A stretch of DNA of 64,000 bases from Megasphaera cerevisiae DSM 20462 (GTDB lineage: Bacteria; Bacillota; Negativicutes; Veillonellales; Megasphaeraceae): contig NZ_LEKT01000006.1 of assembly GCF_001045675.1 (NCBI RefSeq), positions 1-64,000 on the forward strand. Direction: 5' to 3'. The notes under the pieces are model-generated. The model saw only the letters and a list, made by a program, of their open reading frames with translations, made no database searches and was not told the origin of the DNA. Position numbers and translations under genes: made by a program. Every line of letters begins with the position of its first letter. Position 1 is the first letter of the stretch. This document shows, one piece after another, positions 28,432 through 37,567 of this stretch.

Positions 28432-29083
28432 CTGTCGCAAACCTCCGTTCCAAGAAGCTGACCAGCTGAGCAATACTCAATGTCATTACCAAATAAATAG
28501 CAGCAACAGTCAGCCAGATTTCAAAAGAACCATATGTCTTGGCTATGATCAGCTGTCCACGGCGTGTCAGCTCTTCAAAACCAATAACTGAAACAAGAGA
28601 GGTTTCCTTCGTCATAGCAATAAATTCATTTCCAAGAGGCGGAATCACATGCTTAAAAGCCTGCGGTAAAATGACATAGCGCATAGTCTGCATCCAGGAC
28701 AAACCCAATGAACGACCTGCTTCCATTTGCCCTTTATCGACAGACTGTATACCCGCGCGAAAAATTTCCGAGACATAAGCCCCGCTATTGATGGAGCACG
28801 CGGCTACAGCCGCAACAAAAGGATTGATTCGTTCACCAATAATCATAGGCAATGCAAAATAGATCAAAAATATTTGAACTAACATAGGTGTACCACGAAT
28901 AATATTGATATAGCAGACAGCCAGGATTTTTAAAATTTTGACGCTTGATAGGCGGCATATACTTATAATAAGTCCTAAAATAAACCCAAAGCCGACAGCA
29001 ATAATTGTAATCTCAATAGTAACCCCTGCGCCAGCCAATAATAAGGGCAGAGAATCCCAAATCAGACTGAAATCAAAAGACAT
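28418..29083 (-). CDS. polar amino-acid ABC transporter permease
   Basis: The 221-residue GlnP/HisM-type permease has about five membrane helices. Its HEAD-type N-terminal signature is [20 protein letters not shown] near residue 22, and its EAA loop [20 protein letters not shown] near residue 135 contacts the ATPase. GGAGGAG lies 9 bp before the ATG at 29083. The partner binding protein must be encoded elsewhere. Confidence 0.92.
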   Translation of the reverse strand: MSFDFSLIWDSLPLLLAGAGVTIEITIIAVGFGFILGLIISICRLSSVKILKILAVCYINIIRGTPMLVQIFLIYFALPMIIGERINPFVAAVAACSINSGAYVSEIFRAGIQSVDKGQMEAGRSLGLSWMQTMRYVILPQAFKHVIPPLGNEFIAMTKETSLVSVIGFEELTRRGQLIIAKTYGSFEIWLTVAAIYLVMTLSIAQLVSFLERRFATDDRN

Positions 29084-29143
29084 GAATAACACTCCTCCAG
29101 CTACATTAAACAAAGATAATAAATGACCACATAATACCATATC

Positions 29144-29172
29144 ATTATAATTGTATTTTTATGCGATGTCAA
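29144..29172 (-). promoter_or_regulatory. consensus promoter of the GlnPQ-type operon
   Basis: On the minus strand a perfect TTGACA (29167-29172), 17 bp, and a perfect TATAAT (29144-29149), about 60 bp upstream of the permease ATG. Confidence 0.88.
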
Positions 29173-29216
29173 TTTATATTCTGCCTCTGCCCTATTTTAC
29201 CTGTATATCTGCGGAT

Positions 29217-30179
29217 CTATCGTCCCAGCCAATGGACAAGCTGATACATATTTTCATCAATAGGAAAGCGAAGGTTTTCCGCTTCTGTGTATGGCGTTGC
29301 CACAACAAGATTATTGATCAATCCGATAACGCAATTATATGTGCCGGCCACCAGACTATCCACCGCCTTCTGCGAAAACATGCCAGCAATAATCGCATCA
29401 TACGCAGAGGGGGACCCACCGCGCTGCACATATCCCAAAACAGTCAGGTTAGGCTCCAAATACGTATGGTTGCGAATATAGTCAACCACATCGGATCCCT
29501 TAGCGGCGCCTTCCGCTACAACAACAATACTGCTCATTTTTTTCATGCGATGAGACTCTGCTAAATGCTCACACAACGATTGCAAATCCACCGGATGTTC
29601 TGGAACAAGAACAGCTTCCGCGCCTGATGCCATACCAGCATGCAACGCAATAAAACCGGCATGCCGGCCCATTACTTCAATGACAGCTACCCGGTCATGA
29701 GAAAAAGCGGTATCACGTATTTTATTGACCGATTCCAGAACCGTATTAACCGAGGTATCAAACCCTACCGTATACTGTGTTCCCATCATGTCGTTATCGA
29801 TTGTCCCGGGAATAGTCACTGTCGGCATGCCTAACCGGCTCAAGGCTTGAGCTCCGCGCATGGACCCGTCTCCGCCTATAACAACAAGCGCATCAATTTC
29901 CAGTTTATGCAAATAATCCAGTGCCTTCTTTTGCGTGTCTGTTTCTAAAAATTCCAAACAGCGCGCCGTACGAAGCATCGTTCCTCCGCGATGAATGATT
30001 TCCCCAACATCACGCCGGTTCAGCGGCATCGTTTCATGGCTGAGCAGACCCTCATAACCGCGCACAATGCCTTCTACAGCCAGCCCTTTCTGAATCGCAT
30101 ACCGAGTCACGCCACGAATGGCAGCATTCATACCTGGAGCATCGCCGCCGCTTGTTAATACGCCGATTTTAGTAATCAT
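29217..30179 (-). CDS. pfkA: ATP-dependent 6-phosphofructokinase
   Basis: The 320-residue protein is of typical bacterial PfkA length. It has the ATP-site GVLTSGGDAPGMNAAIRG at the N terminus, VIGGDGSMRGA near residue 100, the catalytic PGTIDNDMMGT near residue 122 and the substrate-binding MGRHAGFIALHAG near residue 168. It phosphorylates fructose 6-phosphate in glycolysis. Glycine at the position following GGDG (GGDGS) points to ATP rather than pyrophosphate use. Its ATG overlaps the stop of the shikimate-kinase-like gene (ATGA), so the two are translated together. Confidence 0.96.
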   Translation of the reverse strand: MITKIGVLTSGGDAPGMNAAIRGVTRYAIQKGLAVEGIVRGYEGLLSHETMPLNRRDVGEIIHRGGTMLRTARCLEFLETDTQKKALDYLHKLEIDALVVIGGDGSMRGAQALSRLGMPTVTIPGTIDNDMMGTQYTVGFDTSVNTVLESVNKIRDTAFSHDRVAVIEVMGRHAGFIALHAGMASGAEAVLVPEHPVDLQSLCEHLAESHRMKKMSSIVVVAEGAAKGSDVVDYIRNHTYLEPNLTVLGYVQRGGSPSAYDAIIAGMFSQKAVDSLVAGTYNCVIGLINNLVVATPYTEAENLRFPIDENMYQLVHWLGR

Positions 30180-30733
30180 TTTGCATCAGTCTCCTTTTTT
30201 ACTCTAGTAATGAACTGAACATGCTGTTCTTCTATTTTTTCTACAATTGTTTCCACTATCTGCGAAGCTCCGCCGCGCGTCGTATCGACAACACAATCAC
30301 AATACGGATAGACGCTCTCCCATTGCTTCATCATCGTGTGGACAAATTCATGAAGATTATCGTAATCAACAGTCGGCCGCTTCCCAATATGACGGCTTAC
30401 CCTCTCTTCCACACGAAAGGGTTCCGATAAAAGGGCGATAATGAAACCATGACGATGTAAAATACGATAGGTCGCCGCAGTCATAGGAAAATTACCGCCA
30501 AAAGAAATGACCGCCTCATGATACCGGCTTACTTGCTGGAGTATATTGATTTCCCGTTCGCGAAAGACCTTTTCGCCGGCTTGAGCATAAAAGTCAGCAA
30601 TGGTTGTGCCCATAGCCCGTTCAATACGCCTATCTGTATCAACGAACTGCCATCCCAGCCTTTGAGCCAATTTACGGCCAATATGGCTTTTGCCGCTTCC
30701 CATCATACCGACGAGAACGATATTTCGTTTCAT
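30176..30733 (-). CDS. shikimate-kinase-family protein
   Basis: The 185-residue small P-loop kinase has Walker A GMMGSGKSHIGRKLA, the DTDRRIE substrate motif near residue 33, the arginine segment FREREINIL near residue 58 and a lid GKRPTVD near residue 117. These match AroK. However, the GGG substrate-binding turn of shikimate kinases (usually TGGG) reads SFGGN here, so activity or substrate could differ. It is cotranscribed with pfkA rather than with aromatic-pathway genes. Best call is AroK-like; a kinase for another small hydroxy-acid is possible. Confidence 0.75.
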   Translation of the reverse strand: MKRNIVLVGMMGSGKSHIGRKLAQRLGWQFVDTDRRIERAMGTTIADFYAQAGEKVFREREINILQQVSRYHEAVISFGGNFPMTAATYRILHRHGFIIALLSEPFRVEERVSRHIGKRPTVDYDNLHEFVHTMMKQWESVYPYCDCVVDTTRGGASQIVETIVEKIEEQHVQFITRVKKETDAK

Positions 30734-30890
30734 CGTCGCACCTCCTTACTTTTCAAGTAGTATATACTGCAATTATACGTTATTTATTATAGCAAAAAAT
30801 ATCTATAATTACACAAAAAAAGCATCACTTTTTTTAACATCTTATTATTTTTTAAGAAAATATAGATCATTTAGTCATTTGTAGTAATAT

Positions 30891-30927
30891 AAAAAGTATC
30901 CTGCCGCAAAGACAGGATACTTTTTAT
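30891..30927 (-). terminator. terminator of the small flavodoxin gene
   Basis: AAAAAGTATCCTG and CAGGATACTTTTT form a 13-bp perfect stem with a 9-nt loop. It lies about 40 bp past the flavodoxin stop on the minus strand. Confidence 0.9.
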
Positions 30928-30963
30928 TACCTTACTGACCCAGACAACCCCCAGCATTACGCA

Positions 30964-31401
30964 TTAACTTCGCAATGAAAAATACATTTCTCTGGCAAAT
31001 ATTTTGGCACCCCAGATATCTCCCTTATCAGGTCGTTCTATTTCCCTTGCATCCTTTTTCGCCTGGCAAATAAATCCCCCCAGAAACAGATTGCTTTTAT
31101 GCAGCAGCTCCCGGTTACGACGCAGACTCTCCCGGGCCAGAGAGGTAGCGGGAGGTTCAGCCATTGCGCCAAACAAAGCAACATTAGCATCGGCCAGCTT
31201 CTTCAAAAACCACTCGCCATCTGCAGTCGGCTTGCCTTTTTCCATCCAAAAGCCTGCAAAAACAATATCATATTCTCTTAAATCCGCCGGAGCTTCATCT
31301 ACTGTTTTAATTTCCTTATCAATAAGCAATTCATCAAAAATAGCCTGCGCTATCTGTTTGGTAACAGATCTTTTAGTTGAATAAATCACAATTCCCTTCA
31401 T
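30964..31401 (-). CDS. flavodoxin family protein (BilS/HmuF-like)
   Basis: The 145-residue flavodoxin-like protein opens with IVIYSTKRSVTKQIAQAI, a flavin phosphate loop, and has IVFAGFWMEKGKPTADGEWFL near residue 50. It is a paralogue of the larger flavodoxin beside hutW in this window (shared YSTxxxxTKxxA opening, D-x-VF-x-G-xWxxxG second loop and FIGQ/FICQAK-type end). Proteins of this group reduce tetrapyrroles (BilS with bilirubin reductase; HmuF with anaerobilin). Its exact partner is not encoded nearby. It is a single gene with its own terminator. Confidence 0.75.
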   Translation of the reverse strand: MKGIVIYSTKRSVTKQIAQAIFDELLIDKEIKTVDEAPADLREYDIVFAGFWMEKGKPTADGEWFLKKLADANVALFGAMAEPPATSLARESLRRNRELLHKSNLFLGGFICQAKKDAREIERPDKGDIWGAKIFAREMYFSLRS

Positions 31402-31561
31402 GGCAACTCCTCCGTCTAATATTTTTAGGCATTCTAAATAGTATGCCTAAAAAGCAATCCGAAAACACACTTCAAGAACACGTTGCTTTTACCAGCAGAT
31501 TTATGCATTCGTTTTCTTCCTTTATTTTAATGAATATGATTTTCAATGTCAATACGTAAAA

Positions 31562-31586
31562 TAAAAAAAAGCACCGTATAGGTGCC
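31562..31586 (-). terminator. terminator of the HMA2-domain gene
   Basis: GCACC and GGTGC around TATAC, with eight T after the stem on the minus strand. It lies about 70 bp past the stop codon at 31655. Confidence 0.8.
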
Positions 31587-31654
31587 AAATAGTTCAAGCA
31601 ATATATAGCGCTTTATGTATTAACCTGTTTATTATTACGAGTTAGTATCTATTT

Positions 31655-32149
31655 CTATACTAAAATGGGCGCTGTACAGATTCGTGCCTTGCCCTTTATG
31701 TATCGCTCCACTCTGGCAAGATCTGCATTTTTCCGAAGTTGCTTTGCATTATAAGTAATCAAAATAGAACCGCTGAGATGATTCATTTCTATATGACCCA
31801 TCTGAGAAATAGGTTGAAGATATTTTGAAATCCGTTCTTTATATTTCTCATTTCCCTGCAGCGTCCGGCAGTATAAGCGTATCCGTCCCGGCATGTAAAA
31901 GGCAACATCGACGCCTCGCAAAAAAAAGTCCGGACGCGTATGTGGAATCCGTGCATAATCAGCAGTAAAGCCAATACTATTTTTCATCTGCTGCAGCATC
32001 ACTTTTTTATGTTGAAAACCATGCAGCAGCGCTATCCCGGTCATAACGGCACCGAAAACAATATGTGCCTTCTTTGAGTCAACAGCCAAGGAACCTACGG
32101 TCCCTGCCAAGGAAATAGCCAAAGGTATACCATATGAAACAGACATCAT
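31655..32149 (-). CDS. HMA2-domain membrane protein
   Basis: The 164-residue protein has two hydrophobic segments at the N terminus (about residues 8-25 and 30-45) and a C-terminal ferredoxin-like domain (about 80-145: VAFYMPGRIRLYCRTL, then LSGSILITYNAKQLRK). That domain fits the HMA2 family often found beside heavy-metal P-type ATPases, and it lacks the CxxC metal site of classical HMA domains. No P-type ATPase is nearby. GGGAG lies 9 bp before the ATG. The role is unknown; metal or haem handling at the membrane is a guess from location. Confidence 0.55.
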   Translation of the reverse strand: MMSVSYGIPLAISLAGTVGSLAVDSKKAHIVFGAVMTGIALLHGFQHKKVMLQQMKNSIGFTADYARIPHTRPDFFLRGVDVAFYMPGRIRLYCRTLQGNEKYKERISKYLQPISQMGHIEMNHLSGSILITYNAKQLRKNADLARVERYIKGKARICTAPILV

Positions 32150-32284
32150 ATCAGATGCTCCCTTCTGAACACAATACTACATTAAAACGTATCATATCAA
32201 ACGGCACTCTTTCTGTCAAATGCACAAATGGATTGATTGGTTTCAAAAAAGCATCCGCAGTGTATCCTCTGACACTTTTTCTCT

Positions 32285-32323
32285 AAAAAAAATATACTTC
32301 CCGCACTTCAAGAAAGTATATTT
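32285..32323 (-). terminator. terminator of the first iron operon
   Basis: AAATATACTT (32290-32299) and AAGTATATTT (32314-32323) form a 10-bp stem. A long T-run follows on the minus strand. It ends the run of genes from the iron ABC importer to the broken exporter. Confidence 0.85.
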
Positions 32324-32336
32324 CTAGTATCGGCAG

Positions 32337-33583
32337 CTATACAATCATACCGGTTTTGAACTGAGATGTATATACTTCATAATAAGACCCCTTTTGAGCC
32401 ATTAGCTCCTCATGCGTCCCCGTTTCCGTAATTCCCTCCTTAGTCAGTACGATAATGCGGTCTGCATATCTAATGGTAGCCAACCGATGAGCAATAATAA
32501 GTGTCGTCCTGTTTTGGGATAAATGCTGCAAAGCCTCCTGTACTTTTTGTTCCGTTTCATTATCTAAAGATGAGGTCGCCTCGTCAAGAATCAGCACCGG
32601 TGGGTTTTTGAGAAATACTCTGGCAATCGAGATCCGCTGCTTTTGTCCCCCTGACAATTTTACGCCCCGTTCTCCGATAAAACTGTCATACCCATCGGGA
32701 AGCGCCCGTATAAAATCATCCGCATCTGCCTGACGCGCCGCTTCAATAATTTTCTCCCGATCCGTACCGGGGCGGCCAATGCCATTTCGCCCTTCATAAT
32801 AAAATACGCTCCAAATGCGATAATAACAAGATTAGTCGCATTGGAAAAAAAGATAATACTACTTGTCAAATACGCTTCATATCGAAAGGTGCGGCGCTGC
32901 GATTTCATGAAACGGCAGCTTGCCGCAAAAAATTTGTCATACTCCAGCTTTTCATTGCCAAAAGATTGAATAAGGCGAATCGCATTGAGACTTTCCATCG
33001 CCTGGGCACTGAGATTCCCCATCATTTCCCGGGCAGCAATAAACGTTTTTTTCATACGTTTATTGAGAAAAATGGTTCCTATCGTCTTCATTGCAATGAG
33101 AAAAAGAACCAGCGCACCCAGTTTCCAATTAATATAAAAAAGAAAAAATGCACTCCCACACATGGTAATAAGGCACACCATGATCAGGTTCGGAAGCTGA
33201 AATACAAGATCGCCAATTTCCGATATATCACTGATAATCCGAGCCAGAAGCTGTCCTGTCTTTACATCATCAAAAAACGAAAAGCTCATCGATTCGATAT
33301 GACGAAACAAGCGGCACCGCAAATCATTTTCAATGCCCACACCCATGCCACGTCCTCGTGAATAGACAAAATACGTCAAAACCAGGCATACTGCGTACAT
33401 GCCCAAAAGCAATGCCGCTGCCGCTCCCAGTCGAACCACATCCCGAGCCGGTAAAATAACTTCCAATATATGACGTACAATCATGGGGAATGTAATCTCC
33501 AATCCTGCTGTCACAACAGATGCCATAATAACAAATATCAAACTTTTATAATATGGTGCGTAACACATCCCAAACCGCTTCAT
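32337..33583 (-). pseudogene. ABC exporter broken by internal deletion and frameshift
   Basis: The 5' part (33583 to about 32770) encodes an ABC type 1 exporter membrane domain of about 268 residues, ending in MKGEMALA. At about 32770 the sequence jumps, out of frame, into the middle of the nucleotide-binding domain. In the shifted frame one reads [20 protein letters not shown], then [16 protein letters not shown], Walker [15 protein letters not shown] and the H-loop IIAHRLATI, ending in frame at 32337. The end of the membrane domain, Walker A and the Q-loop are missing, about 170 residues by comparison with MsbA-like exporters. The product cannot bind ATP normally. It follows the ChaN gene by 17 bp, so the intact ancestor belonged to the iron operon. 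Confidence 0.88.
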
Positions 33584-33600
33584 GAAACACTCCTGTATAA

Positions 33601-34521
33601 TTAGTTTTTATGCTGTGTATCCAGTACCAAATAATCACCATCATTCTGATGATCCCGAATGATATCTTTCATGGATTGCATGTCCGGACTATACTGCACG
33701 GTATCAATAACGGCTATTTTCAACCGGGGATTGAGCCAATGCAGCTTTTCAACAACACCCAGCCGACCTTCACTATGAAACACACCCTGCACATGATATA
33801 CCACCGCAGCCGGATGCCCGGCTTTATACTGAGCAATGCTCTCAGCCATCGTATCATCCTTGAGGCACTGGGCCATAAACATTTGCTGACGCCGCGCTGC
33901 CTGGATCTTCATACCGCCGGCTTCCATGCCGCTCATTGCTGTGAAAAACTTAGACTGATAGGCAGCTGAACCCGCCAAATGTACCTTTGGAAGATAGCTT
34001 GTATCACTATCCGTAAGACTTCCCAGCGTACCGCTTTTCGCATACGATGCCGCAATGCGTCGAGGAATGTTGCCTGCCAAAACCGGTATATGCTGCTTTT
34101 TAGCATACATGATCAAAGGTCTGTAAGCTGTCATATATTGCGGCCATGGCCGCGAAGCCGCCAAAAATTCTGTTTCAGTAATCTTTCCCGCCAGAAAATC
34201 GTTGAGCACCGGCTGGACATCTCGCTCAAACATTTCCAGAGATAAGACCAAATTGCCGTCATGAATATCGCAGAGCCGTTTTAGAATAGCCAGTTCAACA
34301 TCATGCACAGGCTGACTATCATGGAATTCCCCAAAGAAAATAACATCATAAGGCGCAACTCCCCCGGCTACATCGTCCAGAGACACTTCGGTTCCCGTCT
34401 TCGCGCTACCAAACCATACGGCAGGTGCTTCTGCCGCCGTTGCCCTGGCAGCAGAGAGAAGGGAGAATGCAATAAGAACGGCAACGATAATCATCAATTT
34501 GATCAAAATAGGTTTTACCAT
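33601..34521 (-). CDS. ChaN-family haem/iron-binding protein
   Basis: The 306-residue protein has an N-terminal signal or anchor (IMIIVAVLIAFSLLSAARA). Its ChaN domain of the Tiki superfamily includes VIFFGEFHDSQPVHDVEL near residue 60, LSLEMFERDVQPVL near residue 92, and YHVQGVFHSEGRLG near residue 240. ChaN of Campylobacter binds two cofacial haems, and related proteins act in iron uptake. No lipobox Cys is present, so it is likely soluble periplasmic or N-terminally anchored. The ATG at 34521 follows the TonB-receptor stop by 11 bp with a GAGAGAG site, so it is cotranscribed with that receptor. Confidence 0.85.
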   Translation of the reverse strand: MVKPILIKLMIIVAVLIAFSLLSAARATAAEAPAVWFGSAKTGTEVSLDDVAGGVAPYDVIFFGEFHDSQPVHDVELAILKRLCDIHDGNLVLSLEMFERDVQPVLNDFLAGKITETEFLAASRPWPQYMTAYRPLIMYAKKQHIPVLAGNIPRRIAASYAKSGTLGSLTDSDTSYLPKVHLAGSAAYQSKFFTAMSGMEAGGMKIQAARRQQMFMAQCLKDDTMAESIAQYKAGHPAAVVYHVQGVFHSEGRLGVVEKLHWLNPRLKIAVIDTVQYSPDMQSMKDIIRDHQNDGDYLVLDTQHKN

Positions 34522-34532
34522 AACTTCTCTCT

Positions 34533-36683
34533 CTACAATTTCCATTCTGCACCTACCCGCCACATACGGCCATCAATAAATAAATCATCTACCTTTTTAT
34601 CAAAGATATTGTCAAGTCCGGCATATGTAGAAAACTCAGCGCTCCATTTCTTATTGATTGAAAAGTTTACTGTATTATACGTATAGTCCTTGTCATTGTA
34701 CCGGTAATCCCTGGCAAATTCATCCCACAACACAGCGCTGATGCCCGTCGGCTTATGATCATCATAAATCAACTGCAGTGTCGATGTGCTCTTAGCACGG
34801 TTGTTTAAGCGTTTATCCGTAATGGAATTCTTCGCATCCAGGAAATTATGCGTCATTTTAACAGTCCAGCGGGTACCGAGATGACGGCCGAGTTCCGCTT
34901 CAACGCCGTTAATCTGCGCTTTTCCGATATTGATGTAACGGTTTTTCAATCCATCCTCATCCAATGCTTCTGTCGTAATCAGATTGGTTACTTTATTATT
35001 GAAATAAGTCAATTTACCAAAATTGCTGCCTTTATCGGCTTCGATACTGAAATCATAACTGATTGCTTCTTCAGGCTGCAGATCAGGATTACCATACACA
35101 TCAACCGTCATTTCGCCCATAGCGCGATGCATGCGCATGTAAAGCTCACTGATAGACGGAGCCTTGTAGCCCTTACCATAATTGGCCTTGAAACGCCAGC
35201 TGTTATTGATAGCATACGTCATACCGATCTTTGGTGTCGCTTCGGAACCAAATTGATTATTGTGCTCCAGCCGGACGGACGGAACCAGCAGCAGTTTATC
35301 ATTGACCTGCCACAGATCTTCCACATACCCCGCATAAGAACGTACATCACGGGAAGCCACATTTTTAACATCACTTTCTGAAGGTTCTCCCAGACGCGTC
35401 CCTTCATATTCCAAAGAACGATATTCACCGCCAAAAGTCAGATTGTGATGGTCCCCGATGTACATCGTGTTCTTCGCTTCCGTAACCCAAGTATTATATT
35501 TGGCATAATCGTAGTCGGTCTTGGGATACATGCCATCATAGTTAAACCCCATTATCGGAATTTTTATCCCATACATGGGCGAAACTTGATTCACCATATA
35601 TACTGACACATTTCCATTGGGCAGCACCCGATCATTGATGAGATTGGAATGTTTAGTCAGCGTATTGTAGTATGACCGGATTTGATATTCATTTCGTTTT
35701 GTCTTGCCCGTATATTCAATGCTGAAACCTTTTTGCTCATTATGAAAAAACTCTCGTTTGTTTTTGTTAGTTAATGCTTTTTCACTTTCAGCAAATGGGC
35801 CCTGATACATCTCTTTATACTGGCCTATAACAGCCATTGCCCCACTTTTAGTAAAAACAGTAGACATAGTATCAGCATAATCAGAGCGTAAATCTTCATT
35901 CATATAATCGATGTCAAAACGTAATTTATTCTTATTCTGATTTTCGAAATCATAGGTTGATACCAAGTGAAAATTCCGGCGCATACCATACATAGACCGG
36001 TTATATCCATCAGTAGTCCCACCCATAGAACTAACCTCATACTGGTATCGGTTAATAGCGCGCTGTTTATCAATACGTCCGTCAATGGACGTTGTCCAGC
36101 GGCCATGCTTGCCAAAATTGAAGTTGAAGTATTCCGCCGTATTCTGCGTTCCAGTCACAGCGCCAATTTTTCCACCTGCCTGTTCGGGAACTTTAGTAAT
36201 AATATTAATGACGCCACCCATCGCATCGGAACCATACAACGAGCTGGACGGCCCCCGCACGATTTCAATCCGTTCAATGTCGCTGACATTGAGCCGTTCC
36301 AGCGAATAGACATTAGTCGTAACATCGGTATCTTCACCGGCATAGCGCTTGCCGTCAACCAGAATCAAGGTATGATTGGTGCTCATGCCGCGAAGGGACA
36401 CGGCATTGCCGGTCATACCTGCTTTAGATATATTTAAATTATCCGCCAAAGACAGCGCCGTAAGAACATCATTAGCTCCCAGTCTCGCCATATCCTCTGA
36501 CGTAATAACTTCTACGGCCTGCGGCACCGCTTTGACCTCCGCTTCCGTTTTAGTCGCTGTAACAATGATATCTTTAGTTCTCACCGTACTATCATCTGTA
36601 TCCGCCGCAAAAGCGGACGCCGTCAACGCCGAAAATATCGCCAGCGATAAGACACTTATTTTTGTTGCATTACCACATTTCAT
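34533..36683 (-). CDS. TonB-dependent outer-membrane receptor 1
   Basis: The 716-residue protein has a signal peptide (to about residue 26, ALTASAFA). A TonB box-like DIIVTATK follows. The plug domain (about 45-160) contains SLRGMSTNHTLILVDGKR and RIEIVRGPSSSLYGSDAMGG. A beta-barrel ends in the aromatic-rich WRVGAEWKL. YKAPSISELY and NPDLQPEEA resemble the FRAP/NPNL boxes of haem and haemoglobin receptors, but siderophore receptors share these in part. It lies between an iron-type ABC importer and a ChaN gene. It is clearly paralogous to the second receptor in this window. Confidence 0.92.
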   Translation of the reverse strand: MKCGNATKISVLSLAIFSALTASAFAADTDDSTVRTKDIIVTATKTEAEVKAVPQAVEVITSEDMARLGANDVLTALSLADNLNISKAGMTGNAVSLRGMSTNHTLILVDGKRYAGEDTDVTTNVYSLERLNVSDIERIEIVRGPSSSLYGSDAMGGVINIITKVPEQAGGKIGAVTGTQNTAEYFNFNFGKHGRWTTSIDGRIDKQRAINRYQYEVSSMGGTTDGYNRSMYGMRRNFHLVSTYDFENQNKNKLRFDIDYMNEDLRSDYADTMSTVFTKSGAMAVIGQYKEMYQGPFAESEKALTNKNKREFFHNEQKGFSIEYTGKTKRNEYQIRSYYNTLTKHSNLINDRVLPNGNVSVYMVNQVSPMYGIKIPIMGFNYDGMYPKTDYDYAKYNTWVTEAKNTMYIGDHHNLTFGGEYRSLEYEGTRLGEPSESDVKNVASRDVRSYAGYVEDLWQVNDKLLLVPSVRLEHNNQFGSEATPKIGMTYAINNSWRFKANYGKGYKAPSISELYMRMHRAMGEMTVDVYGNPDLQPEEAISYDFSIEADKGSNFGKLTYFNNKVTNLITTEALDEDGLKNRYINIGKAQINGVEAELGRHLGTRWTVKMTHNFLDAKNSITDKRLNNRAKSTSTLQLIYDDHKPTGISAVLWDEFARDYRYNDKDYTYNTVNFSINKKWSAEFSTYAGLDNIFDKKVDDLFIDGRMWRVGAEWKL

Positions 36684-36778
36684 AAAGCTAAAACCTCCCC
36701 TTCATCGTTGAACACAATCTACCTCTGTCCGGAAATAATAAGTTTCCTGTTAACAGTGACTGCCCTTTATAGCAACCA

Positions 36779-37567
36779 CTACACAGCAGCATAAGGAAAA
36801 CAAGCTAAATATTCATAGTTTCCCTCTTTAACCGTTGTAACAACAGCGCGTATCTCATAAAGCGGCTCCAATACGTCCTGGCGAAATACCTCAGCCACAG
36901 AACCGTCAGCAACGACGGTGCCGTTTTTCACAGCCACTAACCGATGGCTGTAACGAGCCGCATGATTCAAATCATGCATAACCATAATGACGATAATATG
37001 CATTGTTTTATATAAATGAACAACAAGCTCCATTAAATCCAACTGATGATGGATATCGAGATACGTAGTCGGCTCATCAAGCAGTAAAATCTGCGGTTCT
37101 TTGGCAAGCGCCATCGACAGCCATGCCCGCTGCCGTTCACCGCCAGACAAATTACCCATACGGTTATTTTGCAGTTTAACCATATCCGTCGATTTCAGAG
37201 CCATATCAATCGCCTTTATATCCTCATCGTTCAGCTTGGAAAACATTTTTTGATATGGCATCCGTCCATATGTAACCAGATCCCGCACAGTCATATCCCC
37301 CGGGGCCTGTGCCGATTGGGGCAATACAGAAATGATGCGGGCCACGTTATCCATCGATATATTCTGCAGGTCTTTTCCATCTAAATAAACTGCCCCGCCA
37401 GTAGGGACAAGCAACTTCGCTAATGATTTCAATAACGTTGATTTACCTGACCCGTTGGGACCAATAATAGAAACAATTTCGGATTTATCAAAAATTAAAT
37501 TTAAATTTTCAGCAATAATCCGTTCACCATATTGGAGACGTAAATTTTGGGTCGCAATACTGCTCAT
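36779..37567 (-). CDS. FecE/FepC-type ABC ATPase
   Basis: The 262-residue ATPase has Walker A GPNGSGKSTLLKSLA near residue 37, NLSGGERQRAWLSMALAK near residue 137, Walker B ILLLDEPTTYLD and the H-loop VMHDLNHAARYS. This is the class that drives import of ferric siderophores, haem or cobalamin. Its start overlaps the permease stop by 4 bp (ATGA). It lies about 95 bp before TonB receptor 1, probably on the same transcript. Confidence 0.94.
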   Translation of the reverse strand: MSSIATQNLRLQYGERIIAENLNLIFDKSEIVSIIGPNGSGKSTLLKSLAKLLVPTGGAVYLDGKDLQNISMDNVARIISVLPQSAQAPGDMTVRDLVTYGRMPYQKMFSKLNDEDIKAIDMALKSTDMVKLQNNRMGNLSGGERQRAWLSMALAKEPQILLLDEPTTYLDIHHQLDLMELVVHLYKTMHIIVIMVMHDLNHAARYSHRLVAVKNGTVVADGSVAEVFRQDVLEPLYEIRAVVTTVKEGNYEYLACFPYAAV

